Origin: Chitinophagaceae bacterium
GTDB lineage: Bacteria > Bacteroidota > Bacteroidia > Chitinophagales > Chitinophagaceae
Length of the DNA: 64,000 nt
NCBI GenBank assembly: GCA_947447465.1
Contig: CANFKE010000015.1
Coordinates: 1 to 64,000, forward strand
Direction of reading: 5' to 3'
Shown here: piece after piece, positions 51,366 to 60,424 of the stretch
Numbering within the stretch: the first letter of the stretch is position 1
How the letters are laid out: each line of letters starts with the position of its first letter
Notes under the pieces: model-generated
What the model saw: the letters and a program-made list of their open reading frames with translations, nothing else
Databases searched by the model: none
Told to the model about the DNA's origin: nothing
Made by a program: the position numbers and the translations under genes

Positions 51366-52824
51366 TGCGTAGTGTTACGCCTATCATTGCGGTAACGAGA
51401 TAAAAGTAAACATTGGAAGGGTATTGTACTATAGCCTCCTGCGGATAATTACCAACATTGAGTGCAAAAACGATAAGTACTGCCGCAAGGCAATAGGATC
51501 GTAGTTCGGGGTCTTTGATAATATAGTAATTATTGATGCCGGTCTTCAATATGGTGAATACGAGCAGACAAAATAGGAACAACCCTATCCACCCCAGTTC
51601 TACTGCTATACGCACATAACCACTGTCTGGCGGAAAGTTGGCCAGATAGGAGTACGGGGCGAACCGCTTGCCCCATTCGCCGGTTGCCCCAAGCCCGCCA
51701 CCAAGCGGATGTGATAATATATATGGCTGTATTCTTTTCTGGTTCATCTTCCTGAGGTTGAAAGATGCATCCTCTGATGGTTTAAATGCAGACTGGAACC
51801 TGAAGAGTGTTTGATTGCTGGTAGGCATGAATATTACTCCCACTGCCAATACCGCACTTATACCTACCGCAATAAGTATTTTTTTATTGTATTTGATGAT
51901 CGTCAGTAATATCATTGTAGCAGGTATCAGTACATACGCACCTCTCGTACCTGAATAAAGCATCACCAACAAAAAGAATACGGTCAGGAATCCCAATCTT
52001 ACCCTTCTCCATGTAGATATTTCACCTGTCATCAGTCCTATACACAGCAAGCTGGCAGTGACCATATTGTAAGAAAAGGCTACAGGATCCGAGAATATGG
52101 AGAATTTACGCCACACACCACCAATGAAAAGTAACAATTCAATACCCGGATCTGAATGCAGATAGGCATCTTCAAAGGGGAAGAAACCAATATGCTCCTG
52201 TTTAAATGCATACAAGGCGGCAAAAAATGCCAATGCTATCCATAATCTGAAGATGATGCGGATAAACTCTTTGGTGGTGATATAGTAGAGGAATATAAAG
52301 TACATGATCATTACTACCGCCACTGTTCTTACTGTATATACCCATGCCATTCTGGACTCCGCAGTAGGGTTGGCTATCTGGAACAGATTATAGCCTATCC
52401 ATATCAGGATCATGGTGCTAACCGGCCCTTTGAACATGCTCCAGTCCTTATCTCGCTTTTGCTTAATGAACAGACTGAGAATGAATAATGCCTCCATACC
52501 ATCCATAAGAGTACCCAGCGGGAAGTTGACCCCCAGCTTGAAGAACCACATGATCAGGTAGGCCATTGACAGATAGACAATGATGCCGAATCTGGGATAG
52601 GCTACAATGCCATAAACTATTGGCATGGCTATCAGACCTACTATTGCCAATAACCCTTCCTTTAGTCCTACAATAGAAACAACGGCAGCAATGGCAATAG
52701 AAAATAAGAGCAACAGACCAAAGCCCAGCGGGTTGTTGAGCTTTTCTATAAGAAACAGTCTGCGTAATGTTTCACGCAAACTCTCCTTTTTAGATACCAG
52801 CGGTATGATCAGTTCTTTATTCAT
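51325..52824 (-). CDS. O-antigen-ligase-like / Wzy-type polymerase membrane protein
   Basis: A 499-aa polytopic membrane protein with about 10-12 hydrophobic segments. It has the large periplasmic-type loop with RGAYVLIPA and the HPLGGGLGATGEWGKRF-type region seen in the Wzy_C/WaaL superfamily. Such enzymes ligate or polymerise glycan repeat units. The start ATG overlaps the stop of the small upstream gene (TAATG), so translation is coupled. Polymerase or ligase cannot be decided from sequence alone. Confidence 0.83.
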   Translation of the reverse strand: MNKELIIPLVSKKESLRETLRRLFLIEKLNNPLGFGLLLLFSIAIAAVVSIVGLKEGLLAIVGLIAMPIVYGIVAYPRFGIIVYLSMAYLIMWFFKLGVNFPLGTLMDGMEALFILSLFIKQKRDKDWSMFKGPVSTMILIWIGYNLFQIANPTAESRMAWVYTVRTVAVVMIMYFIFLYYITTKEFIRIIFRLWIALAFFAALYAFKQEHIGFFPFEDAYLHSDPGIELLLFIGGVWRKFSIFSDPVAFSYNMVTASLLCIGLMTGEISTWRRVRLGFLTVFFLLVMLYSGTRGAYVLIPATMILLTIIKYNKKILIAVGISAVLAVGVIFMPTSNQTLFRFQSAFKPSEDASFNLRKMNQKRIQPYILSHPLGGGLGATGEWGKRFAPYSYLANFPPDSGYVRIAVELGWIGLFLFCLLVFTILKTGINNYYIIKDPELRSYCLAAVLIVFALNVGNYPQEAIVQYPSNVYFYLVTAMIGVTLRIDKQQNELLDAGK

Positions 52825-52964
52825 TAAAGGAACAGCAACTTTATAAAAAAGAAGAAGGTACTCAGGAATGCAACTACTATCGCCAGTGTGCGGGTGACCT
52901 TGATGGTCATCTCTCTGCGGTAGGCAACAGCATTGGCATATTTATCTTCGGGATCTCTTCTCAT
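52824..52964 (-). CDS. 46-aa single-helix membrane protein in the polysaccharide operon
   Basis: ATG at 52964 overlaps the upstream glycosyltransferase stop (ATGA), and its TAA stop overlaps the next ATG (TAATG). It encodes 46 residues: a charged cytoplasmic start (MRRDPEDKYANAVAYRREM) and one hydrophobic helix (TLAIVVAFLSTFFFFIKLLFL). The double coupling argues that it is a real gene despite its size. No family recognised. It may be a small subunit or regulator of the transferase or ligase. Confidence 0.7.
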   Translation of the reverse strand: MRRDPEDKYANAVAYRREMTIKVTRTLAIVVAFLSTFFFFIKLLFL

Positions 52965-54160
52965 GATTCTTTTTTTACTTCATCAATATCCTGTGCATGA
53001 TAGTGAGTGGTAGCAACAGAAATAGTATTGGCCTTCCTGATCTTCATCAACGACAATACCTGATAGAATATGAATTTAGGGATACCTATTAATGATGCCC
53101 ATACCTTAGTGTCCGGTCTTGAATGGACCAATGCCAGCAGGAACCCTACGACAAAACTGAGGAAGGCACCTGCCCACATCAACACAGCAGTAGTACTGAT
53201 AAAGATATTGGCGGCAGCAAACATCAATGATAGTAACAGGAAGATGAACAACGGTGGTCGCAATAATATGATGCCGAATAATATTCTGTTCCAGCTCAGC
53301 TTCACAATGCCTTTTCCTATCATGGAAAATCCAAACTTGAAATACCTGAACCAGGTATTGATCCAGCGGGCACGTTGTTTTACAAGTTGGTCCGAATTAG
53401 ATGTTTTTTCGTCATACACCACAGCTTTGTTGGTAAATGCTATTCTGTACCCTCTGCCTACTATTTCATTTTGCAGTACTTTGTCAAATCCTGCACCTGT
53501 TATGTCCAGTTGCTCCAGACATTCTTTATACAGCGCGGTAGTAAATGCCATACCCGAGCCGGCTAGGGTAGCTGATGAACCAAGATCGAACAATGCCTCA
53601 CCATCATAGAAGTGATAGTACATGTCGCGGGCAGCATCCAGACACGCTACAGTAGTGTCCATGTTCTTTGCCTTCCTTAAGCCTTGCACTGCTACAAATC
53701 CCTCATTAAATAACTTGTTCAGTTCTATAAGATATTCCGGATCAACAAGATTGTCACTGTCTATGATCGTCAGTCTTTCGTGCGCTCGTTTAAAACGATT
53801 GATGGCATAAAAGTGAGACCTCGTATTGCTGCCCAGTGTTTCTTCAGGACGTAATACAATGATCCTGTTGTCAGCAAATTTCAGATCGGTCACATCACAC
53901 TTGTCTGCTACAATATATACCAGATAGTTGCTGTATTTTAGTTTCAGAATAGAGTCTGTAACAGCTTTGAGCATATAGGTCTGCTCATATGCGGTCACTA
54001 TTATGGCATAGTCAGCTTCTTCGTTGTTCGTAAGTGAATGGCGTAGTTGATACGAACCTGCAATAAGATGCAGCACATACAATACTAATGGCAATACAAG
54101 ATTGTAGCCAATGAGTACCTGCAGTATTATCCATACATTCATAAGTATCGATTGGCTCAT
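52961..54160 (-). CDS. GT2 glycosyltransferase with QxxRW (processive type)
   Basis: A 399-aa membrane GT2. N-terminal helix (about 8-33), then YAIIVTAYEQTYMLKAV, VYIVADKCD, TIIDSDNLVDPEYL (DxD), GAGFDKVLQNEIV (catalytic Asp) and KQRARWINTWFRYF (QxxRW). The C-terminal part has two to three helices. QxxRW is the mark of processive synthases (cellulose, hyaluronan, alginate). It overlaps the upstream Wzz-type gene by 4 nt and the small gene by 4 nt. The product polymer is unknown. Confidence 0.9.
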   Translation of the reverse strand: MSQSILMNVWIILQVLIGYNLVLPLVLYVLHLIAGSYQLRHSLTNNEEADYAIIVTAYEQTYMLKAVTDSILKLKYSNYLVYIVADKCDVTDLKFADNRIIVLRPEETLGSNTRSHFYAINRFKRAHERLTIIDSDNLVDPEYLIELNKLFNEGFVAVQGLRKAKNMDTTVACLDAARDMYYHFYDGEALFDLGSSATLAGSGMAFTTALYKECLEQLDITGAGFDKVLQNEIVGRGYRIAFTNKAVVYDEKTSNSDQLVKQRARWINTWFRYFKFGFSMIGKGIVKLSWNRILFGIILLRPPLFIFLLLSLMFAAANIFISTTAVLMWAGAFLSFVVGFLLALVHSRPDTKVWASLIGIPKFIFYQVLSLMKIRKANTISVATTHYHAQDIDEVKKES

Positions 54161-56355
54161 ATGTCAGCTTTATTCTTAAAGAAACGCTTTCCGGATTTAG
54201 GGGCATCCTCATCTTCAGTAAGTCTGTTCATCACCCATCCTAAGTATTTGTTATTCAGCGACTTCAGGTATCCTACGTGGATTTTCTTTTCTCCGTTGAT
54301 CACCTTATTGGCTTCAAAAGAAGCGATCACTTTATCGGTCACCGTTATCCACTCTTTGGCCTGATTCATTGTATCAAGAGCCGGAGATTCTACTATGATG
54401 ATATCAAAGGCATCTTTCAGTTGTTGTATCTTCTGTCTGATGATGGCCTCCGTATTGATCTCGAACAAGGATATATCCTGTCCTTTGTTACCAATAATGG
54501 TAATGTCCGTTTCTTCGCCCGGATAGGGGATATTGGTCCTCCCGGTCAGAAAATCTTCTATCAGGTAAGCTGGTTCGGTCAGTGCGGTGATAGTATTGTT
54601 ATTGAAATTACCATCTATCAGCAATACCTTCTTGTTCACCATTGTATAGGCACTGGCCAAACACATAGATAAGAAGGTTTTACCCTCACCCTCACCAAGG
54701 CTGGTCACCACCAGCATATGGTTGCCTTCCATGCAATTTTCTGTCTCAAACCGTACTGAGCGCAACTGGTTCCTGAATTCTCTATCTATAGTACTATCAT
54801 TGTCAGGTGCCCATAACTCATTCAGATTCAGTAGCGAAGAGTGTACTATATAGGGTAGTGTACCCAATACAGGTAAGTTGGTTTTATTAGATAATTCATC
54901 TACATATTTCAACGAATTATCGAGGTAGAACAAAAGGAAAATAACAAGCAGGCAGATAACAAGACTACCTATTCCGCTCACCAATACCAGCAATATCTTC
55001 TTAGATGGTAGTTTATTGCCCGGCATAGCCATTTCTATTTGCTTTACCTGAGAGCTGGAGTTAAAGGCCATAGTAGCCTGGTTATACTTCTTCTGTATCT
55101 CTACGTATTCCTGACTTGCCACACTGATATTGCCTTCATAGGTATTGATAGCGGCTTCTTTTGGTACCAGTGAATCAAATCGGGTATTCAGTTTTCTCAA
55201 TTCTCTCTGCAAAGACATGATGCTGCTTTGGGCAAGATCTCTGTTCACTTCCAGATTGATACGCTGAGAGATCAGATTCTCTTTTGTTGCGCTCGGATTA
55301 GCGGTATATCTGTTGCCGGCCTGATTCAATAATAGTTTTTTAGCATTCACCAGAGAGTCAATTTTTCTCAGGTATCTGCTGTCAAAGTTGCTTTTGGTAT
55401 AATCATCCTGCGCCATGCTGATTTGTTCGGTCAGTGTGATCACAGACTGGTTCATAGAAGATAAAGCCTTGTCAATGTTACGCTGCTCATCCGATGTGAA
55501 TTTAGCATTCAGACTCTCCAATGCACCATTATTAGCGTCTATGTTCTTCTGTACTTCCTGTATCTTATTCTCAAACTCTGTTATTTGCGCATACAAACTC
55601 TTGCCCTGATCATTCAGATTCAGTAGTCGGTTGTCTATTTTAAAACGCTTCAACGATCCCATGCTGGTATCAAGTGCATTGCGTTTTTCATTCAGCAGGT
55701 TGCCCAGAAATTTGATGGTGTTCTCTTCGCTTTCGTGGTTGATCGATGTATGATAGGCGATGAATTCTGAGCAGAGCGTATTGACCGCATAAGCTGATAA
55801 TACCGGCGACTCAGACTCAAACTCGACCGTTATGAAGTCACTATTGTCTATTCTGTACACCTTCATCTTCTTGGTGAGCGACTCATAATCATACCCCATA
55901 GAAATGATGAGGTCATTCAATCCTTTCTGGTCCTGGTCCCACAACGATAGCGGTTGTCTTTTGTTATATAGTTCTTTATAGACCTTTATCGCGTGTTTTC
56001 TGGCATCATTATTCAACTGCCCCATCAGCTTACTTTCCTTTCTGAATGGTTCTGTGTTTTCCAGATCATGCAATATGAGCATGTACGATACCTGATCATA
56101 CACTTTCTTCATCTGCATCAGTTGGATCATGTTCCCGAACTCCTGACTTATCTTAGAGTCTTGAAGCGGATTTTTGTCCAATATGGATTCCTGAGAGGAT
56201 GCTTTGATGATACCGGCCGCAAGACTTCCTTTTGATGAATATACATTGGGTAGTTTGCGCGTCAATAGGAACGCTATGACCATTACCAGTACCGGTATGA
56301 CCATTAGTGTGTACTTCTGCTTCTTTAATATATTTAAGAATCTTTTTCCTTCCAT
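54157..56355 (-). CDS. Wzz/BY-kinase-like polysaccharide co-polymerase
   Basis: A 732-aa protein. N-terminal helix (about 13-32) of a Wzz domain, a long coiled-coil region (about 190-440), a second transmembrane helix (about 467-487) and a C-terminal BY-kinase-like ATPase domain. The domain has Walker A in SLGEGEGKTFLS, Walker A'-like VLLIDGNFNN, and Walker B-like DIIIVESPAL. The usual C-terminal Tyr cluster is absent (ends DEDAPKSGKRFFKNKADI), so autophosphorylation there is unlikely. Start 56355 is preferred (MEGKRFLNILKK, gap of 5 nt to the upstream stop); a Met at 56388 would add 11 residues and overlap. Confidence 0.88.
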   Translation of the reverse strand: MEGKRFLNILKKQKYTLMVIPVLVMVIAFLLTRKLPNVYSSKGSLAAGIIKASSQESILDKNPLQDSKISQEFGNMIQLMQMKKVYDQVSYMLILHDLENTEPFRKESKLMGQLNNDARKHAIKVYKELYNKRQPLSLWDQDQKGLNDLIISMGYDYESLTKKMKVYRIDNSDFITVEFESESPVLSAYAVNTLCSEFIAYHTSINHESEENTIKFLGNLLNEKRNALDTSMGSLKRFKIDNRLLNLNDQGKSLYAQITEFENKIQEVQKNIDANNGALESLNAKFTSDEQRNIDKALSSMNQSVITLTEQISMAQDDYTKSNFDSRYLRKIDSLVNAKKLLLNQAGNRYTANPSATKENLISQRINLEVNRDLAQSSIMSLQRELRKLNTRFDSLVPKEAAINTYEGNISVASQEYVEIQKKYNQATMAFNSSSQVKQIEMAMPGNKLPSKKILLVLVSGIGSLVICLLVIFLLFYLDNSLKYVDELSNKTNLPVLGTLPYIVHSSLLNLNELWAPDNDSTIDREFRNQLRSVRFETENCMEGNHMLVVTSLGEGEGKTFLSMCLASAYTMVNKKVLLIDGNFNNNTITALTEPAYLIEDFLTGRTNIPYPGEETDITIIGNKGQDISLFEINTEAIIRQKIQQLKDAFDIIIVESPALDTMNQAKEWITVTDKVIASFEANKVINGEKKIHVGYLKSLNNKYLGWVMNRLTEDEDAPKSGKRFFKNKADI

Positions 56356-56360
56356 TAAGT

Positions 56361-57041
56361 CTAATTGAATTCTTCCAGTTTGGCGCACAATACCTCTTCA
56401 AGTGCTGCTTTGGCTCTTAATACTGCCGATTCAGCCTCGATCTTATTCTGAGAAGATACGGAATATAATACAAGTACCTTGCTGTAATTGTCGAATGTTT
56501 CGATTCCCTGCTCGTACTTATATTTGATCTGTGTTTGAGAAATGTCGGCATCGCTCGCCGATTTGGCCCTCAGATTCAGTATGGCCAGCTTTTCTACATA
56601 GCCGAAATACCTGTCTTTCACCATCTGCTCTATGTTCTGGATAAACTCTTCCTTATCTGCTTCAGCCACCTTCTTTTCTTCACGTGCCATTCTGATGGTG
56701 GCCGGTCTGGATAACAAAGCACCGAAATTCAGGAACACACCGGGTGAATATCCGGTCAGAGATTGATTTTGTGAAACGGGCGCATTGCTGATAGATGCAT
56801 TGTAGGTATAGCTGAATGTAAGTCCGTCGAACCAACCCCATTTAGCCTTATTCACTCCCCATGCGGCTTGCTTTATCTTATGATCATACTTCTTCATTCG
56901 TGGATACCTTACCTTGGCGGTATCTATCATACGCTGCAGCAGGTTATAATCTACGCTGCTCATCATAGATTGTTGCGCAGGTGCAGCAAAAGCTAGTAGA
57001 ACGAGAAAAAGGACAAGCAATAATTTATATCTGGCGATCAT
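56361..57041 (-). CDS. Half-size TolC-like exported protein
   Basis: A 226-aa protein with a signal peptide (MIARYKLLLVLFLVLLAFAAPAQ). The mature part is helical and coiled-coil-like with strands (FDGLTFSYTYNASISNAPV; GVFLNFGALL) and resembles half of a TolC-type outer-membrane factor (about 450 aa when complete). One repeat of the two-repeat family seems present. It may form an outer-membrane or periplasmic channel together with the downstream Wzz-type protein, or act as a truncated relic. First gene of the polysaccharide operon. Confidence 0.7.
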   Translation of the reverse strand: MIARYKLLLVLFLVLLAFAAPAQQSMMSSVDYNLLQRMIDTAKVRYPRMKKYDHKIKQAAWGVNKAKWGWFDGLTFSYTYNASISNAPVSQNQSLTGYSPGVFLNFGALLSRPATIRMAREEKKVAEADKEEFIQNIEQMVKDRYFGYVEKLAILNLRAKSASDADISQTQIKYKYEQGIETFDNYSKVLVLYSVSSQNKIEAESAVLRAKAALEEVLCAKLEEFN

Positions 57042-57085
57042 TTAATTGTGTCAGTAGTTGTTTAAAAAACGCATATACGCTCAAA

Positions 57086-57105
57086 GTTGGATCATATCCA
57101 ACAAC
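57086..57105. repeat. GTTGG...CCAACAAC core copy
   Basis: GTTGG-ATCATAT-CCAAC followed by AAC shares the stem of the elements at 28482 and 61435 but not their GGGAxGTATTCG tail. It lies in the divergent gap between the operon start (57041) and the acyltransferase. Confidence 0.4.
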
Positions 57106-57295
57106 TTATAACAATAAAGCAAATTAAATTATAATTATAAAATAATGCTCATTGTTGTAAATAGCTTCAAATTTAGGAAATAGACCTTAATTTTTACAGA
57201 CTTATTTAATGTATGCGCAAATGTCTTTAGTTTTACAACAGAGACACCTGCCAAAGGGAGGATCTTTTGCTTGTTTCACTTACACAAATGAATAT

Positions 57296-57946
57296 ATGTC
57301 CATTGCAGATAAAATAAAGAGCAACCCTAAGTTAAAGAGCTTTGTTCATCGCCTGTTGATACCGAGAGGGGAGGCCAGGCCACGCTTATGGGTCAAAATT
57401 TTTCTCAACAGGTTTTTGCATAAACGCGGAGCAGGATCTACTATTCGTTTCAATACTAGAATGGACGTATTACCATTCAATAAATTCTCATTGGGTAAGG
57501 GATCGTTGATCGAAGATTTTTCAACCATCAATAATGGAGTAGGGGATGTGCACATTGGTAGCAATACCTTGATAGGCATGAGCAATGTGATCATAGGTCC
57601 TGTTACTATCGGAAACAATGTGATCTTTGCTCAGAACATTGTAGCCAGCGGACTCAATCATGAGTATAAAGACATCAATGTCCCTATTCACGAACAAAAA
57701 GTGACCGTCGCTCCCATAACTGTTGGCGACGATTGCTGGATAGCGGCCAATGCGGTAATAACTGCTGGTGTTACTATTGGTAAACACTGTGTGGTGGCGG
57801 CAGGAGCGGTAGTGACCAAAGATGTGCCCGACTATACAGTAGTGGCAGGCAACCCGGCAAAAGCCATTAAACAATACGATCAGGTAATGAAAGAATGGGT
57901 AAGAGTAGATCAGATGGTCAAGTCAAAACCCAAGCCGATACAATAA
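57296..57946 (+). CDS. LbH-type acyltransferase (WbbJ-like)
   Basis: A 216-aa protein of the left-handed beta-helix O-acetyltransferase group. Hexapeptide repeats (about 80-200) include VHIGSNTLIGMSNVIIGPVTIGNNVIF, VGDDCWIAANAVITAGVTIGKHCVVAAGAVVTKDV and ends VVAGNPAKAIKQYD. The catalytic His is probably in SGLNHEYKD. It would O-acetylate sugars of the polysaccharide. The start at 57296 (MSIADKIK) is preferred; Met at 57209 adds 29 unrelated residues. Divergent from the polysaccharide operon. Confidence 0.9.
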   Translation: MSIADKIKSNPKLKSFVHRLLIPRGEARPRLWVKIFLNRFLHKRGAGSTIRFNTRMDVLPFNKFSLGKGSLIEDFSTINNGVGDVHIGSNTLIGMSNVIIGPVTIGNNVIFAQNIVASGLNHEYKDINVPIHEQKVTVAPITVGDDCWIAANAVITAGVTIGKHCVVAAGAVVTKDVPDYTVVAGNPAKAIKQYDQVMKEWVRVDQMVKSKPKPIQ

Positions 57947-58023
57947 GCCGGAGTATCGACCGGATAGCAAATTTTTGTTGTCAGGATTTTTAGTGTTGAA
58001 TTTCTTTTTTTGAATAAAATACC

Positions 58024-58031
58024 TATCTTTG
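58024..58031 (+). promoter_or_regulatory. -7 element TATCTTTG before tRNA-Glu
   Basis: Exact TAnnTTTG match 19 nt upstream of the tRNA 5' end. A TTG (57996-57998) lies upstream but not at the ideal spacing. Confidence 0.6.
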
Positions 58032-58050
58032 CACTCCCAAAGCGGGAAAT

Positions 58051-58122
58051 GGCGTGTTGGTCAATCGGTTAAGACGCCTCCCTTTCACGGAGGAATGACG
58101 GGTTCGACTCCCGTACATGCTA
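58051..58122 (+). tRNA. tRNA-Glu (UUC anticodon)
   Basis: A full cloverleaf of 72 nt without encoded CCA: acceptor GGCGTGT / ACATGCT with discriminator A, anticodon stem CCTCC/GGAGG with loop CTTTCAC (anticodon TTC), and T arm ACGGG-TTCGACT-CCCGT. Confidence 0.93.
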
Positions 58123-58125
58123 CGA

Positions 58126-58162
58126 AATAAGAGCGGAGAAACACAGTTTCTCCGCTCTTATT
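58126..58162 (+). terminator. Terminator after tRNA-Glu
   Basis: A 17-bp perfect stem (AATAAGAGCGGAGAAAC and its complement, loop ACA) directly after the tRNA. Confidence 0.85.
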
Positions 58163-58276
58163 GATTTATACATACCATCTCTCTATTATTATCTGATTAT
58201 TTAAATGGCTTAACTTGAATAGCTACTATTTATAGAACTTGATCTGTTTTAGAAAGTAAAATATTTATGTATTACA

Positions 58277-58344
58277 GTTGTCTGGAGACTCCAGACAACA
58301 AAGGACGTAGTCAAGGAGACTACGCCGAGCACTGGAGTTGTTCC
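58277..58344. repeat. Palindrome cluster GTTGTCTGGAG and GTAGTC, copy 2
   Basis: GTTGTCTGGAG-A-CTCCAGACAAC (58277-58299) is a perfect 11-bp inverted repeat. CGTAGTC-AAGGA-GACTACG follows (58306-58324) and resembles the inner part of the element at 39992-40030. A degenerate CACTGGAGTTGTT end (about 58330-58342) resembles the outer arm. Confidence 0.6.
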
Positions 58345-58454
58345 ATTTTTACGTTTTTTATAAATAGTTGCTTTTGAATAGAAAAGTCTATTAATTAGAT
58401 CATTTAACAATTGTGGAAAATTTTACCGAACTTTATATAAGAACAAAAATTACC

Positions 58455-58811
58455 ATGAGTTATATTGTTTATGACACGCATACTTGGCAACCTGTACAGG
58501 CAGGGTTTAATGCTAATCAAATACGTTTTGCACCTTCTGCTATCAGAATTTCAGAAAACGACCCACAGACAATACAAGATAGAATGCCAGCCTATTTATT
58601 AAATCTTTCATTTGGATTTGCATACATAACAAGGCATGACAACAACCATGGTTACAATTTCTTGACGATACAAACAAATGTAGGGAGGAGAATGGAGTTT
58701 GACATAGAAATACCAGAAACCTTACGTAATATAACATCAAACCCGCCACTTGCTGCAAATTCTTATATTACTAAATGGGCAAAGAATATATCATTTAGAT
58801 ATTGGTTTTAA
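58455..58811 (+). CDS. Hypothetical protein, AT-rich island
   Basis: A 118-aa soluble protein (MSYIVYDTHTWQPVQAGF...WAKNISFRYWF). No motif recognised. The start at 58455 is preferred; a Met at 58413 would add 14 residues. It is followed by a small gene in a different frame. The neighbourhood is AT-rich and differs from flanking core genes. Confidence 0.5.
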   Translation: MSYIVYDTHTWQPVQAGFNANQIRFAPSAIRISENDPQTIQDRMPAYLLNLSFGFAYITRHDNNHGYNFLTIQTNVGRRMEFDIEIPETLRNITSNPPLAANSYITKWAKNISFRYWF

Positions 58812-58867
58812 TTTCTGCTTTCTTAATTAAACTACATAAACCCAGGCAACTTAAATTAAATCTTAGT

Positions 58868-59116
58868 ATGGTAAAAGAGCAACCTCAATATTATACATTA
58901 CAGGAGGCTGAGCGTATGCTTAGTGTTTATAGCCATTTAAAAGCAAAAAAACACGGTGGAGAGTCCATTCTCAAAATTAGACCACATAATAAAGAGGAGG
59001 ATAAATATCTAATTACAATCTTTGACGTAGATCAAGAGTTAACTCTGGCAGAATACAAACGCAAATACGGGCTTCCGTTTGACTTCAATGCAATCCATGA
59101 AAGAAGAATTGAATAA
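58868..59116 (+). CDS. Hypothetical small protein
   Basis: An 82-aa charged protein (MVKEQPQYYTLQEAERMLSVYSHLKAKK...). No family recognised. The ATG at 58868 is preferred over a TTG start at 58802 that would overlap the preceding gene. Probably co-transcribed with it. Confidence 0.5.
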   Translation: MVKEQPQYYTLQEAERMLSVYSHLKAKKHGGESILKIRPHNKEEDKYLITIFDVDQELTLAEYKRKYGLPFDFNAIHERRIE

Positions 59117-59287
59117 TCCACTTTGTCTTTCATGCCTTTAGTAATTAATGGTTTGAGAATGAAACCGTACTCGATATTTCCAAAAGTCTATAATTCGGGC
59201 TAAAGAAAGATTTGGTGAAAAAAGTAAAAAAGTGAACTGTGTGACTTCTGAGAGAATAGAGTTTCAACCTCAAAAAACCTATGACGT

Positions 59288-60187
59288 ATGAAAATGTTTC
59301 CCAAAATATCTACGAGGCATCACTATATTCCAGCATTTTATTCCAAAGGCTTCACTAATAGTTCTGGTTTCTTTTATATATATGATAAACAAACAGATCA
59401 TTTAAGTAGAAAAGAGCGAAGCCCCAAAAGTGTGTTTTTTGAGAACGATAGAAACACCATGAACTTAGGTACAGAAACATCGATCCTTGAAGATAAATTT
59501 TATAAGGAGTTAGATGATAAATGTAAAGTTGGAATAGAAAATTTAAGAGAGAAGCCCAATTCTATTGATTTACTGAATACGGATAATAAAACGGATGTTG
59601 ATGTTTTTGTGCTAAATCTGTTTTGGCGAATGCCTAAGACGGACTATGCTTTTGACAGATTTATAAGAGAAGCGGAAATTAATTTTACAACAAAGGACGG
59701 CAGTCAGGTACTAGACCAAGAACAAGAAGAACGGTTAAAGAATGACGAAAGTTACAAAAAGTTTCAACGAGCATTTTTACCGTTTAAATTTTTGCGTTCT
59801 TATTTAGATGCAACTGAAAAAAAATCGAGATCTTATTGCCAATTATATGAGAAACCAGATAATTGGTTTTTACTTGGAGATTATCCGATGGTATTTAGTA
59901 AAACGCCAAACACGGGAGATGACTTGTTTGAAATAGATTTTTACCTACCTATATCATCGAACCGTTTATATTATACTTCATGTAAAAAACGTAAATTAGA
60001 ATTTGAATTTGACATGGTGGTACGGCTAAATGCTTTGATAATAGACCAATCTCATCGCTATGTTTGTGGACCAGATTTAGCCTATCTGCAAAGAAGTATA
60101 GAATATTATAAAGCTTTAAGAGCACAAAATATTTTGCCTGAAGTACATCGCAAGGTGTTTTTACGAACTGAAACAATAATTAATTAA
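59288..60187 (+). CDS. DUF4238 protein
   Basis: A 299-aa protein with the DUF4238 signature near the N-terminus (TRHHYIPAFYSKGFTNSSGFFYIYDK) and FLLGDYPMVFS-type segment in the middle. The family is uncharacterised and occurs mainly in accessory regions, sometimes near phage or defence genes. Start ATG at 59288; a second Met 2 codons later exists. AT-rich sequence. Confidence 0.85.
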   Translation: MKMFPKISTRHHYIPAFYSKGFTNSSGFFYIYDKQTDHLSRKERSPKSVFFENDRNTMNLGTETSILEDKFYKELDDKCKVGIENLREKPNSIDLLNTDNKTDVDVFVLNLFWRMPKTDYAFDRFIREAEINFTTKDGSQVLDQEQEERLKNDESYKKFQRAFLPFKFLRSYLDATEKKSRSYCQLYEKPDNWFLLGDYPMVFSKTPNTGDDLFEIDFYLPISSNRLYYTSCKKRKLEFEFDMVVRLNALIIDQSHRYVCGPDLAYLQRSIEYYKALRAQNILPEVHRKVFLRTETIIN

Positions 60188-60424
60188 CGGCTCATATATT
60201 TATGAGCTTAACTTTCAGCAATACCATTTCTGTGTTAAAATTGTCAATTTAGGCAAGAAATAAATTTGATATTTGTAATTTTGGTGATGTTATTCAAAAG
60301 GCAACCATAAATCGCTGCAATTTTTTGTATTTCTACTAGCATTATAACCTTTTTCACATTAATATATATATTCAAAACCAAAACTGATTTTAACCTGTAC
60401 CTTTGGTTTTAAGACATTTAGTAT
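60188..60424. other. AT-rich gap before the 148-aa gene
   Basis: 237 nt of AT-rich DNA holding the -7 element at 60398; nothing else recognised. Confidence 0.4.
60398..60405 (+). promoter_or_regulatory. -7 element TACCTTTG
   Basis: Exact TAnnTTTG match, 19 nt before the ATG at 60425. Confidence 0.5.

Larger units (their letters stand above)
57947..58454. other. Intergenic region with tRNA and repeat
   Basis: 508 nt containing a TAnnTTTG promoter, tRNA-Glu, a terminator and a palindrome cluster, described separately. The remaining 58170-58270 and 58345-58450 parts are AT-rich without recognised features. Confidence 0.7.

Noticed and set aside
58051-58122. tRNA-Glu as a phage attachment site
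   Set aside because: No integrase gene and no repeated tRNA 3' end could be seen in the window; kept only as a hypothesis for the AT-rich block.
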